Source of the DNA: Candidatus Nanopelagicales bacterium | Lineage (GTDB): Bacteria; Actinomycetota; Actinomycetes; S36-B12 | Length of the DNA: 57,968 nucleotides | NCBI GenBank assembly: GCA_018609125.1 | Contig: JABAYF010000024.1 | Location: 99,597 to 157,564 of the forward strand | Reading direction: 5' to 3' | Shown: positions 8,093-17,310 of the stretch, in pieces | How positions within the stretch are numbered: position 1 is the stretch's first letter | Layout of the letters: each line of letters starts with the position of its first letter | The notes under the pieces: model-generated | What the model was told of the DNA's origin: nothing | Database searches by the model: none | The model's input: only the letters and a program-made list of their open reading frames with translations | Translations under genes and position numbers: made by a program

Positions 8093-9772
8093 TTATTCGG
8101 TGGAGTCTCGCTGGACGCTGCTATTAGTTGTCCGCGGTCGGATCTTGGCTCGTATCACACCGATGACCTCGTTGACTTCGTTGATGCGCAACAGTCGCGC
8201 TGCGCCGAGATAGGTGAGACCGCAGGCGAGGCTGATGGTGATCAGATTGGCCAGTACGTAGAGGCGGTTGTCTGGTCCACTGCCGGTGATGTAGGTGACC
8301 ATGGCATAGCGCACCGCGAAGGCAACACCGAGCACGACAAGACCGGCGAAGAGCATGCGCCCGAGGGCGCGCAGGGTGGCTGCTGACTCTAGCCCGCCGA
8401 GTCGATGGGCCAGGATGATCCACGACGCCACGAAGGTGGCCCAGAAACCGCATACGTAGCCAAATGCCAGAGCTGCGATCTGGGTACCCCCACTCACGGC
8501 ATAAAACGCTGGCACCGCAACGCCGATGGCCACCACGTTCATCAAGATGCTGACTAAAAATGGAGTCCGCGTGTCTTCCATGGCGTAGAAGCCACGAAAG
8601 AGGACGTAAAACAAGGTAAAGGGCAGCAAACCGAGCATGAACACACTCATGATGAGTCCGGCGAGGTTGGCCTGCGCCGGTGTAGCGGCGCCATAACCAA
8701 AAAGCAAGACCGACAGCCCAGGGCTGACCACGATGAGTAGTGCGGTGACAGGAACGATGAGGCTGGCCACCAGGCGCATGGCGCCGGCAACGTCGCTGCC
8801 CACCTGCTGGAGTCGACCAGCGTGGGCGACTCGGCTGAGTGCGGGTAGTAGCGCTGTGACGATGGACACCGTGATCACACTGTGCGGCAACATAAAGACC
8901 AGATTCGCCTTTTGATAGGTCGTTAAGCCAGCGGCGACGAGTCCTTCATCGGCAGCGGTGACGTTAGCCAATGTTGCTAGTCGAGTGATAACGACGTAGC
9001 CGGCCTGGTTCACCACGACCAAACCAATAGTCCACACCGCGAGTTTTCCGGCTTTACCCAGGCCGGCATTGCGCCAGTCAAATCTTGGGCGCCAGTGATA
9101 TCCAGTGCGCCACATGGTGGGGAGCAGGATGAGGGCTTGAACCACGACACCCAACGTGGTGCCGATACCTAGTAATAGGATCTGATCGGTGCTGAGTTTG
9201 CCATCGGCGGCGGCCGAGGTACCGGCAATAACGAGAAACAGAACAAAGGTGGCGATCGCGACGATGTTGTTTGCGATGGGTGCAAACATCGGTGGTCCGA
9301 AGCGACCTCGAGAGTTCAACACCTGAGCAATGAGCGTGTAGACGCCGTAGAAGAAGATTTGGGGCAGGCATAGACGCGCAAAAGCCGTTGCCAATTCGCG
9401 CTGCTCATCGTTGTAGGAAGCCGTTGCGTAGAGGTCGACCAGCAGCGGTGCGGCCAGTACGGCAGCAATGGAAAAAACCAGCAGCGTGACGCCGGTAATG
9501 GTGAGTAGGCGATCGGCATAGGCCGCGCCACCGTCGGCATCCTCCTTCATTTTGCGCACAAGCTGGGGAATAAACACCGCGTTGAGTGCTCCGCCAGCAA
9601 TGAGGATGTAGAGAACGTTGGGCATGGTGTTGCCGAGCGAGTAGGCATCGGAGACGATGTAAAAACCAAGCGCGGCTGTCATGGCAACATCGCGGGCAAC
9701 ACCGGTGATTCGCGAAAGCACGGTGCCTGAGGCCATCACGGCACTGGAGCGGATCAGGTTAGGCGCACTCAT
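8093..9772 (-). CDS. murJ: Lipid II flippase MurJ
   Basis: 559 residues with about 14 hydrophobic helices, starting [20 protein letters not shown]. The N-terminal SRITGVARDVAMTAALG and RGRFGPPMFAPIANNI segments are typical of the MOP-superfamily MurJ/MviN family. It moves the peptidoglycan precursor lipid II across the cytoplasmic membrane. The ATG at 9772 overlaps the stop of the DUF6049 gene (ATGA), and its own stop is one base before the pseudokinase start, so the three membrane proteins are translated together. The protein ends shortly after the last helices, without the C-terminal pseudokinase extension of the mycobacterial protein. Confidence 0.95.
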   Translation of the reverse strand: MSAPNLIRSSAVMASGTVLSRITGVARDVAMTAALGFYIVSDAYSLGNTMPNVLYILIAGGALNAVFIPQLVRKMKEDADGGAAYADRLLTITGVTLLVFSIAAVLAAPLLVDLYATASYNDEQRELATAFARLCLPQIFFYGVYTLIAQVLNSRGRFGPPMFAPIANNIVAIATFVLFLVIAGTSAAADGKLSTDQILLLGIGTTLGVVVQALILLPTMWRTGYHWRPRFDWRNAGLGKAGKLAVWTIGLVVVNQAGYVVITRLATLANVTAADEGLVAAGLTTYQKANLVFMLPHSVITVSIVTALLPALSRVAHAGRLQQVGSDVAGAMRLVASLIVPVTALLIVVSPGLSVLLFGYGAATPAQANLAGLIMSVFMLGLLPFTLFYVLFRGFYAMEDTRTPFLVSILMNVVAIGVAVPAFYAVSGGTQIAALAFGYVCGFWATFVASWIILAHRLGGLESAATLRALGRMLFAGLVVLGVAFAVRYAMVTYITGSGPDNRLYVLANLITISLACGLTYLGAARLLRINEVNEVIGVIRAKIRPRTTNSSVQRDSTE

Positions 9773-11865
9773 TCGGTCTCCGCGCTAACCCGACGTTGAC
9801 GAGATCGACGCCACGTATCAGCGATCACCAGAATCACCAGAAGTAGTGCTGCAGCGATAGAAAACCACAGAGCAGCACGGGAGTATGCGGTGGTTTGCAA
9901 GGTAAGAGATCCTGGTTCCGCGAAAGCCTGACCATCCGGAGAGATGATCTCAACGGTGACGGCGAGTGGTTCTCCGCCCACGATACGCACTGGAATTTCC
10001 AGGCTGGCCCGCTTACCTCCGTCGATGGTTACGGTGTCGAGATCGTCGCTCACCAACCGGGCGGCAGGCTGACCCACCAGGCGCAGGCCAATGGATATGG
10101 GTTCGTCGAAATCATTGGCCACGGTGATGGGAACTCGGCCGGTGTCACCGCTAAAGGTGACGGTACCGCGCGATACAACCGCCACCTTGTCGATGTCGGT
10201 GTTGAGAGCGTCCTGGATGGAATTCAACAGCTCAACGCCGTTCGTGGGGCGGGTCCGCCAGGCTGCGGAACCACTTCGCAAAAGCGCAGCCGAGATGGGT
10301 TCGGTGATATCAACTGGGTTATCCAAGATGGAGCGAAGCACGCCCAGTGATTCCTGCGCCCCCTGGATTCGGGACACATATTCGGTACTGAGTTCACGCT
10401 CACGCTGAGCACTGCCATAGTCGCTGAGGCTGCGCGGAACAGAACTCGGTGGATCACTAATGAGGTCTGCGAAGGTTGCTGAGTTCATCCAGGGACTGAG
10501 GATCAGCGCAGAGAGCATGCCGCGGAGCAGCCGCGGACTCCCCTGCCACTGCGGATCACCCGGACCCATCACGAGGGTGCGTTGCAGTGACGGGTTCTCC
10601 AACGAGATGAAGGCTGTTTCGGCGACGAAACGTTGACGGGCATTTAACACATCTGCGGCATTGCCTTGCGGCATTCGCAGCACACCGGAAAGTTGAGAGT
10701 CAATGACGGCTGCGCGGATGGGTCCAAACTGCGTGTCGATATCGACAGAGCCGCTCGGGGTGAAACTCACCTGCGGTGATGGCGGAAGCGCACCACTGCG
10801 CAGCACCACGGTTGAAACCCCGGCTGAAGAAAGCAGGTTGAGTGTGCCGGCATCAAGGCGACCACCGGGGGCCCAATAGATGGTGTTTGTTGGGCGGCTT
10901 CCGGTTGCGAGTCTGGTAATCGACGGTGCGGTAGTGATGGCACGCACCACATCTCGTTCCAATTCACCGCGCAGCAGAGCCTCGGCATCTACATCTGCAT
11001 AGGGCAGTGACCAGAAGGGGTGTTCATCGGCTACATCCTGGAATTTTTCCAACCACAGGGATGCGGCCGCCGAGTTTGTTCCGGCAGTGATTCCGTCGGC
11101 GCTGCTCACCAAATAGTTATCGGTCATGGCGCGCACCGACTGTGCGAGGGCGGGGTCGAGCACCCATGAAACGGAATCACCAGCCTGGGTACCGATGGTA
11201 AGGAGGCGATCCAACCGACCGCCGGAGCTGATCTCTCGCGGCATGAGGTCGCCCAAAAAAACACCATCGGCGGTGCGCCCAGGCCAAGTGGACAGCGGCC
11301 ACAGCCAGACAAGATTTAACGGCGCATCGGGTTTATCGGGTAGCCACGGCAGCAGTGTTCGTGCGACGGCGAGGACGGCGTAGCCAACATTGGGGTCAAC
11401 ACCCACCAGTTGGACACCAATCACATAAACCCCCGCCCGCGGCAGCGGAATCTGCTCGATAGGCACGCGCAGCCGAAACTCCTCCCGCCCGCCTGGAGCC
11501 AGCACATCGGTGACCGCCCTGGTGGTTTGACCGATTGCGAACCCGTCGTAGGAGGTATCGCCATTACCGACGGACTCAATGGCATCGCGGCTCAAAAGTG
11601 GCTCGGGAGAAATTGTGACCCGCACGGAAAGTTCGGTCAGATTAAGGCTGCCGAGATTTGCGATTCGACCAGACAGAATTAGCGTGCTGCGCCGGTTGGG
11701 GGCGAGTGGGGAAAGGTCTTTCAGTTGCAGTGACGCTGCACTGCTTTGCGGTTCATCAACGGCTTGGGCTGGGGTACTCATTCCACCCCAGCCAAACACC
11801 ACTGAGACAACAGCGAGCACACAAAGAACACAGCCGCCACGCGCGAGCTTCCCGGGTGTGTTCAC
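9769..11865 (-). CDS. DUF6049 family secreted/membrane-anchored protein (Rv3909-like)
   Basis: 698 residues from a GTG at 11865 that overlaps the Nudix gene stop (GTGA). The protein has an N-terminal signal sequence at about residues 10-35 ending near PAQAVD, a large extracellular region, and a C-terminal transmembrane helix at about 665-685 ([17 protein letters not shown]) followed by a basic RRSRQRR tail. It is therefore expected to be anchored with the bulk outside. Its place between a mutT4-like gene and murJ is conserved in actinobacteria (Rv3909 in M. tuberculosis). The function is unknown; the operon suggests a role in cell-envelope synthesis together with MurJ. Confidence 0.8.
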   Translation of the reverse strand: MNTPGKLARGGCVLCVLAVVSVVFGWGGMSTPAQAVDEPQSSAASLQLKDLSPLAPNRRSTLILSGRIANLGSLNLTELSVRVTISPEPLLSRDAIESVGNGDTSYDGFAIGQTTRAVTDVLAPGGREEFRLRVPIEQIPLPRAGVYVIGVQLVGVDPNVGYAVLAVARTLLPWLPDKPDAPLNLVWLWPLSTWPGRTADGVFLGDLMPREISSGGRLDRLLTIGTQAGDSVSWVLDPALAQSVRAMTDNYLVSSADGITAGTNSAAASLWLEKFQDVADEHPFWSLPYADVDAEALLRGELERDVVRAITTAPSITRLATGSRPTNTIYWAPGGRLDAGTLNLLSSAGVSTVVLRSGALPPSPQVSFTPSGSVDIDTQFGPIRAAVIDSQLSGVLRMPQGNAADVLNARQRFVAETAFISLENPSLQRTLVMGPGDPQWQGSPRLLRGMLSALILSPWMNSATFADLISDPPSSVPRSLSDYGSAQRERELSTEYVSRIQGAQESLGVLRSILDNPVDITEPISAALLRSGSAAWRTRPTNGVELLNSIQDALNTDIDKVAVVSRGTVTFSGDTGRVPITVANDFDEPISIGLRLVGQPAARLVSDDLDTVTIDGGKRASLEIPVRIVGGEPLAVTVEIISPDGQAFAEPGSLTLQTTAYSRAALWFSIAAALLLVILVIADTWRRSRQRRVSAETE

Positions 11866-12374
11866 CCGGCACCAGCGAGGAAATCGGGGAGGCGATCAAG
11901 GAGTCGTCGCTCGTCGGCGTAGGCCAGGCGCTGGCGTAAATCAGACACGTTGACCCAGGCCACCTGGTCTACTTCCGCATCAGTGTCGGACAATTCCCCG
12001 CCGGCGGCTTCCATCAGGAAATGGTGCACAGTCTTATGGATACGACGATTCTCGGCGATGAACCAAAAGTCAATCGTGCCCAGGGATGCGACAAGACGGC
12101 CCCGAATCCCGGTTTCTTCCTCCACCTCGCGCAGGGCAGCATCCTCAGCCGTTTCACCCGCCTCAAGATGACCTTTGGGCAGGGACCACACCAGCCGGCC
12201 ACGACGGTCATGGCGAGCGATGAGGGCCGCACGCGGCTCAATTTCGGTCCGATCTATGACCAGGCCACCGGCTGAGGTCTCCTCAACCCGAGGCATCGTC
12301 CCTCGAGTACGAGGCCGACGCAGGGTGGCCGGCGGGGGCTCACCACCGTAGTGAGCGTCGGCAGGAGTGGGCAT
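11862..12374 (-). CDS. Nudix hydrolase (MutT4-like)
   Basis: 170 residues. The complete Nudix box reads [20 protein letters not shown] followed by TGI, at about residues 82-104, so metal-dependent hydrolysis of a nucleoside diphosphate linked to another group is expected. The first 26 residues are outside the domain; an ATG at residue 27 ([11 protein letters not shown]) is an alternative start. The ATG at 12374 is preferred because a TATCCT box lies exactly six bases upstream. It is divergent from pcnA and first in the run mutT-DUF6049-murJ-pseudokinase, with overlapping stops and starts. The natural substrate cannot be read from sequence. Confidence 0.88.
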   Translation of the reverse strand: MPTPADAHYGGEPPPATLRRPRTRGTMPRVEETSAGGLVIDRTEIEPRAALIARHDRRGRLVWSLPKGHLEAGETAEDAALREVEEETGIRGRLVASLGTIDFWFIAENRRIHKTVHHFLMEAAGGELSDTDAEVDQVAWVNVSDLRQRLAYADERRLLDRLPDFLAGAG

Positions 12375-12380
12375 GTCCTG

Positions 12381-12386
12381 AGGATA
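12381..12386 (-). promoter_or_regulatory. -10 box of a probable leaderless promoter for the mutT-murJ operon
   Basis: TATCCT on the minus strand, six bases before the ATG at 12374. The intervening CAGGAC could also act as a weak ribosome-binding site. Confidence 0.45.
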
Positions 12387-12432
12387 ACCGCACGGACGTA
12401 CTGGCCCTCGAAGGTACGATGATCGGCCGCGT

Positions 12433-12438
12433 TAGGCT
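12433..12438 (+). promoter_or_regulatory. -10 box of a probable leaderless pcnA promoter
   Basis: TAGGCT, eight bases before the GTG at 12447, with no purine-rich ribosome-binding site between. Confidence 0.45.
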
Positions 12439-12446
12439 GCGTCATC

Positions 12447-13898
12447 GTGTACGGGCCGCAGAATGCATCTATGGACCCGCATTTTTCTGGGGCTGCCCAC
12501 CTGGTCACCATTGCTGCTGAACTACAGGGCCTCGTTGACCGGTTTATCGCCGCAGATTATGAGATTGCGCTCGTGGGCGGATCAGTTCGCGACACACTCA
12601 TCGGCCGGCTGGATGCTGCAAGCGATATTGACCTCACCACGAATGCGCGCCCCGAACAGATCAGTGAACTTCTCAACGGGTGGGCAGATTCCGTGTGGGA
12701 GGTTGGTGCACGGTTTGGCACCATCGCTGCTCGCCGGGGTGAGCGTGAACTAGAGATTACGACCTATCGACGCGAGGCCTATCAGCCGGAATCGCGTAAA
12801 CCAGAGGTGACGTACGGCGATTCACTGGCCGGGGATTTGCAGCGACGCGACTTCACGATCAACGCGATGGCGGTAATACTTCCCACGCTGGAGTTCATTG
12901 ATCTGCACGGTGGGATGAGTGATCTGCGAGAGGGGGTACTACGCACCCCCATCGCTGCTGAAGAATCATTTCAGGATGATCCGTTGCGCATGATGCGGGC
13001 GGCTCGATTCGCTGCCCAACTGAACATGACGGTGGATGCAGCGGTGATAGCAGCAATGACATCTTTGGCCGGGCGCCTGGAGATCGTTTCGGCGGAGCGT
13101 ATTCGAGAAGAGTTCTCCAAGATCTTGATGGCAACAAGTCCGCGAATGGGTTTGGAGATTTTGACCCAGACTGGGCTAGCTGAGTTTGTACTTCCGGAAC
13201 TGCCCGCTCTCCAGTTGGAACTTGATGAACACCACCGACATAAGGATGTGTACGAACACTCCATCACCGTGCTTGAGCAAGCTATTGATCTAGAGTCAAT
13301 GCACGAACCCCAGTGCGCTCCAGATCTGGTGCTACGCCTAGCCGCACTGCTCCACGACATTGGTAAGCCTCGCACCCGCAAGTTCGAAGCTGATGGAGGA
13401 GTGTCGTTTCATCATCACGAAGTGGTGGGTGCGCGCATGGTGCGTAAGCGACTGCAGGCCATGCGTTATCCCAATGACATCGTGAACTCCGTGGCTGATC
13501 TCACCGAATTGCATCTTCGGTTCCATGGTTACGGGACCGGTGTCTGGTCTGATGCAGCAGTACGCCGGTATGTCCGAGACGCGGGCGATCAACTGCTTCG
13601 TCTACACAAATTGACCAGGGCTGACTGCACCACCCGAAATAAGCGTCGAGCACAAACCCTGCAGCGCGCTTACGACGACTTAGAAGCGCGGATCGCTCAG
13701 TTGGCCGAGCAGGAAGAGTTGGATGCAATTCGGCCTGCCCTTGATGGCAACCAAATCATGGAGTTGCTCGGGCTCACACCTGGACGTGAAGTGGGTCAGG
13801 CCTACCGCTATCTCATGGAACTACGCCTTGATCTCGGGCCGATGTCGCAGGCACAGGCTGAAGATCATCTGCGCAGTTGGTGGGCGAATCGTTCGTAG
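12447..13898 (+). CDS. pcnA: CCA tRNA nucleotidyltransferase / poly(A) polymerase family with HD domain
   Basis: 483 residues from a GTG at 12447; an in-frame ATG nine codons later is an alternative. The class II nucleotidyltransferase head has LVGGSVRDTLIGR at about 42-54 with the metal-binding DAASDIDLTT at 56-65, the RRDFTINAMA motif near 134, and EEFSKILMA near 221. The C-terminal half carries an HD phosphohydrolase domain (LLHDIGKPRTRK near 306, FHHHEVVG near 325). The enzyme adds or repairs the CCA end of tRNAs. The HD-containing form beside a mutT4-like gene is the common actinobacterial arrangement (Rv3907c in M. tuberculosis). It is transcribed convergently with the next gene. Confidence 0.93.
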   Translation: MYGPQNASMDPHFSGAAHLVTIAAELQGLVDRFIAADYEIALVGGSVRDTLIGRLDAASDIDLTTNARPEQISELLNGWADSVWEVGARFGTIAARRGERELEITTYRREAYQPESRKPEVTYGDSLAGDLQRRDFTINAMAVILPTLEFIDLHGGMSDLREGVLRTPIAAEESFQDDPLRMMRAARFAAQLNMTVDAAVIAAMTSLAGRLEIVSAERIREEFSKILMATSPRMGLEILTQTGLAEFVLPELPALQLELDEHHRHKDVYEHSITVLEQAIDLESMHEPQCAPDLVLRLAALLHDIGKPRTRKFEADGGVSFHHHEVVGARMVRKRLQAMRYPNDIVNSVADLTELHLRFHGYGTGVWSDAAVRRYVRDAGDQLLRLHKLTRADCTTRNKRRAQTLQRAYDDLEARIAQLAEQEELDAIRPALDGNQIMELLGLTPGREVGQAYRYLMELRLDLGPMSQAQAEDHLRSWWANRS

Positions 13899-13902
13899 TC
13901 GC

Positions 13903-15117
13903 CTACTCGGTGAGGATGACCACTTCCTTTATGGGCTCCTGCGTCGCCCGCATACTCAAGATCGATACGAGTTCTAAAGCGATGAGCGCAATCAGGGCTG
14001 CCAGCAGGGTGCGTGCCACGCTGAGGTCATTGCCGACCACCACGATGAGGATAAATACGGTCGCGATGGCAATGTGTAACCACCGACGTTGGCGCAGGAC
14101 CCACGGTGCCGCAGCAACGACGGGGCCATCGGGAAGCGCGCTGGCGATACGGGAATTTAAGGTGTCGTGCGCCCCGCGAAGTTCTCGGACCAGTGCTGAC
14201 CGACTCTGCCACCAGCCACTGACGGCGATGATGACACCGAGGAGCAACGTGACTGCGCCGGCATTGATCAAGAAGGCAAAGAGTTGGTCGTAGAAGACCG
14301 TTGACGCCGGGCCGAACGGAGTGCCAATGAGAGTGTTGTCGAAGGTAGAACGGCCAATGTGGAGCCCGATCACGAGGGCAAGCCCGATGAGCACAACAGC
14401 GCCACCAGCCAGAGCGGTTGTGCGTGGGCGACGTCGCGCCAGTGCGACGGATAACACGAAAAGCCCGATTGCGGCGAAGAGTAGATAGGTGAGCACGGGC
14501 GAGGTAATGGCGTAGATCGTGCGGATCTGGTCGAGCTGGGTGAGCTGGGGGGCCTGCATAAGCACGATTTTTTGGTCTGTTTCAGGGATTTTGATGTTGG
14601 CGGCAAAGGAAAAGCCACGATCAACCAAGCCCTGCTGGATCGCTTCAAAAAGTTTCGTGGTGTCCAAGACGATCTCATCATCCTCGAGGCCAACCGGTCC
14701 GGCACGACCCTCCAAGATGGCCATCAATGATTGCTGGGCAGCACGATTGGCGATGTCCCAGAGTCCCTGGAATTGTTCTGACTGCACAATCCGAAGGGTG
14801 ACTTCGTTGATGAGGGAATCGATTGCCCCGGTGAGGATAGGCTTGATTAGCGCCAGTTGTGGCCGTTGCTCGACGAGATCGCCGAAAATATCATCCAGGA
14901 TTTGATCGGGATTAATCTGGGCTTCAATGCGGTCGGCTAGGTACACCGCGAGGGCGTCCTGCACGGCTGGATCACTGGAGAGTGGACCCACAGTTTCGAT
15001 ATAGCGTTCTGAATCTGTCACGGTGCGCTCCGCCCAGTGACCGATGATTCCCACGGGCAGCAGAACCACGGCAAGAGCAAAAGCCACAATGCTAGCGATC
15101 ATGCGTATCCGCATCAT
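13903..15117 (-). CDS. Conserved actinobacterial integral membrane protein
   Basis: 404 residues. One transmembrane helix lies at residues 6-28, followed by a large extracellular domain (about 29-195: WAERTVTDSERYIETVGPL), then three hydrophobic stretches near 200-220, 235-255 and 285-305, a cytoplasmic loop, and one or two more helices at about 345-390. The pattern of a leading helix, an extracellular domain beginning with a 'T.SE.Y...V.PL..DP.VQ' motif and later helices is seen in uncharacterised actinobacterial membrane proteins. Its ATG at 15117 overlaps the stop of the upstream MFS gene (ATGA), so the two are likely co-expressed. Function unknown. Confidence 0.7.
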   Translation of the reverse strand: MMRIRMIASIVAFALAVVLLPVGIIGHWAERTVTDSERYIETVGPLSSDPAVQDALAVYLADRIEAQINPDQILDDIFGDLVEQRPQLALIKPILTGAIDSLINEVTLRIVQSEQFQGLWDIANRAAQQSLMAILEGRAGPVGLEDDEIVLDTTKLFEAIQQGLVDRGFSFAANIKIPETDQKIVLMQAPQLTQLDQIRTIYAITSPVLTYLLFAAIGLFVLSVALARRRPRTTALAGGAVVLIGLALVIGLHIGRSTFDNTLIGTPFGPASTVFYDQLFAFLINAGAVTLLLGVIIAVSGWWQSRSALVRELRGAHDTLNSRIASALPDGPVVAAAPWVLRQRRWLHIAIATVFILIVVVGNDLSVARTLLAALIALIALELVSILSMRATQEPIKEVVILTE

Positions 15118-16385
15118 GCGCTCACCATATACCGTCGGTAAGCGGCCGCGGTCACCCCGAGCAGCACACCTACGCCGAGGTATACCGGCAGCGACACGCC
15201 GGAATCAGCAGCGGTGAAGGCCACGATGGCTACGCCGGCAACCAAGGAGCCGTTGACCGCAATATCAAACAGCGCAAAAACCCGACCTAGAAAAGCGTCG
15301 CCAATTTCCCGCTGCACCAGGGTGTCGCTGCATACCTTCAGACCCTGGGAGGTAAAGCCCAGGGAGAATGCAGCGATGATCAGCGGCCACAATTCACGCG
15401 TCTGCGCCGCGGCGAAAGTACCCAGCGGCACGGTGATCGCGGCTTGGCCCAGGATCAGTACGCTCCAGCGAACATAGCCGCGGCGTCTCGTTTGTCCTGG
15501 CGTAATGACCGCGCCGAGGAGTGCACCGGTTGCCGCGCCAGCGGTAATGAATACAAATTGCCCGAGTGCGGTATCAGCGTCACCGGAAGCACCGAGGGAG
15601 TTACGGGTGAGTAGCAGGGCAATGACCGTGAGGCCACCGAAAGCAATGCGCTGCATCATTACTGCGAGCACCGCTCGACCAGCAATGGGATGACGGTGCA
15701 ACATAATCACCCCATCAGCGAAACCGCGAATCACCGCGCGAAAGGTGTCGCCAACGGCGTCGGTGTCCGGACCCAAGCGATTCTTGGCGAGGCCCATCAT
15801 GGGCAGTGCAGCTAAGACATAGCCGATCATGGCGCAGGCTAGAACAACGACACTGCCGGTATCGCCACCCCCGGCCAGCTGCCTGATGCCGAATCCGGCG
15901 AGGCCCCCGATCGTTGCTGCGATGGTGCCCGAAGTGGGTGTGAGCGCATTCGCCGTGACGAGCATGGGGCCGTCGACTACATGGGGAAGTGATGCGGAAA
16001 GACCGGCGAGTACGAAACGGCCGACGCCGAGAACGACAAGGACGACCACCGCCAAACTGATGCCATCGTTCTTTTGCAGCACCAGTGCCGCGATCGCAAT
16101 GAGAATGACGGCGCGGATGAGGTTCGCATAGACCAGTACCTGGCGACGGCGCCAACGGTCGAGCAGTACCCCGGCGAAGGGGCCGATGAAGGAGTAGGGC
16201 AGGAACAGCACGGCGAACGCGGCGGCGACGCTGGTCGCCGTTGGTTGACGTTCGGGTGAGAATAGAACAAACGTGGCCAGCGCCGCCTGAAGGAGTCCAT
16301 CGGCGGCCTGTCCGATGAGGCGCGTGGCATAGAGCCGTCGAAATGCTCCGACGGTGAGGATCGATCTTAAATTGGCTAGCGCCAC
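15114..16385 (-). CDS. Major facilitator superfamily transporter
   Basis: 423 residues with about 12 hydrophobic helices and the cytoplasmic-loop signature LLDRWRRRQVLV at about 75-86, placing it in the MFS. FRRLYATRLIGQAADGLLQ at the N-terminus resembles MFS exporters of the MefA/enterobactin-exporter type. It likely moves a small molecule by proton exchange; the substrate is unknown. The start GTG at 16385 has a TAGTCT box six bases upstream and no clear Shine-Dalgarno sequence. It is coupled to the downstream membrane protein through an ATGA overlap. Confidence 0.85.
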   Translation of the reverse strand: MALANLRSILTVGAFRRLYATRLIGQAADGLLQAALATFVLFSPERQPTATSVAAAFAVLFLPYSFIGPFAGVLLDRWRRRQVLVYANLIRAVILIAIAALVLQKNDGISLAVVVLVVLGVGRFVLAGLSASLPHVVDGPMLVTANALTPTSGTIAATIGGLAGFGIRQLAGGGDTGSVVVLACAMIGYVLAALPMMGLAKNRLGPDTDAVGDTFRAVIRGFADGVIMLHRHPIAGRAVLAVMMQRIAFGGLTVIALLLTRNSLGASGDADTALGQFVFITAGAATGALLGAVITPGQTRRRGYVRWSVLILGQAAITVPLGTFAAAQTRELWPLIIAAFSLGFTSQGLKVCSDTLVQREIGDAFLGRVFALFDIAVNGSLVAGVAIVAFTAADSGVSLPVYLGVGVLLGVTAAAYRRYMVSA

Positions 16386-16391
16386 GTGCGC

Positions 16392-16397
16392 AGACTA
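16392..16397 (-). promoter_or_regulatory. -10 box of a probable leaderless promoter for the MFS gene
   Basis: TAGTCT on the minus strand, six bases before the GTG at 16385. Confidence 0.45.
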
Positions 16398-16434
16398 ACG
16401 GCTCAGGGTGGGTGTGGCTTTGCTGCACATGGGG

Positions 16435-17310
16435 CTAGGACAGGATGTTCTTTCGATCGAAGCGCACGATGGCGACGGCCACGAGAATGGCGAAGACAAC
16501 CACGCTGTAGGCCACACCGATGGCCATGTCTTCCCAGACAATCACGGTGCCCAGTGCATCAATCCAGGAGCCGCCATAGTCGGTGGGTAGGAGTCGGCGT
16601 AGATCACCGAGGGCTTCAATGGCATCAAGAATATTGGCGACGATCACGATGACGACCGCCCCACCCACAGCGCCCAGGGGTACGTCGGTGGAGACGCTGA
16701 GTAAAAATGCGATACCGCCGGTCACGAGAAGGGTAATCAGGATGTATCCGATGATTACCGCCATACGGCTGGCTGATTCACCCAGGGTGAACGTGCCACT
16801 GATGGGACTGGTGAGTGGCTGGGAACCGAAAGCGATCCAGCCAACGATAAAGGACACCAGAACCAAGGTGAGAGTGACCAAAACAGTGAGGAGTAATCCC
16901 ACGATGAGTTTCGCTCGTAGCAGGCGTCGGCGCTGCACCGGCGCGGCCAGGAGATAGCGCATGGTCGACCAACTAGCTTCGCTGGCCACCGTGTCGCCGA
17001 GAAACATGGCGATCAAGATCGTGAGCAGAAAACCCGAGGAAAAGAACATCATGGTGAGGGTGAAGTTCCAGGCGCCCGTGGTGGCCAGGCCCACGAGGTC
17101 AAGATCACCATCACCAAACCCACCGCCGTTGCCAGACGGTCCAAACTTGACCGCAGCGACGACCACGATAGGCAGTGCAATAACGAGGAGAAACGCGATG
17201 AACGTGCGCTTGCGGCGCACCTGACGAATGAACTCGGTGGGAACGGTGAGCGTACGTCGGGGGTTGTAGCGCACTTCGTTGCCCTGGCTAGTGCTTACGT
17301 TTGTGGTCAT
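16435..17310 (-). CDS. ABC-2 type transporter permease
   Basis: 291 residues. A basic N-terminus (EFIRQVRRKRTF) precedes six hydrophobic helices, the layout of ABC-2 permeases. The ATG at 17310 overlaps the stop of the upstream hydrolase-ATPase fusion gene (ATGA), so this permease should pair with that ATPase domain. Together they would form an exporter or a membrane-remodelling ABC system with an extracellular hydrolase attached. The substrate is unknown. Confidence 0.85.
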   Translation of the reverse strand: MTTNVSTSQGNEVRYNPRRTLTVPTEFIRQVRRKRTFIAFLLVIALPIVVVAAVKFGPSGNGGGFGDGDLDLVGLATTGAWNFTLTMMFFSSGFLLTILIAMFLGDTVASEASWSTMRYLLAAPVQRRRLLRAKLIVGLLLTVLVTLTLVLVSFIVGWIAFGSQPLTSPISGTFTLGESASRMAVIIGYILITLLVTGGIAFLLSVSTDVPLGAVGGAVVIVIVANILDAIEALGDLRRLLPTDYGGSWIDALGTVIVWEDMAIGVAYSVVVFAILVAVAIVRFDRKNILS

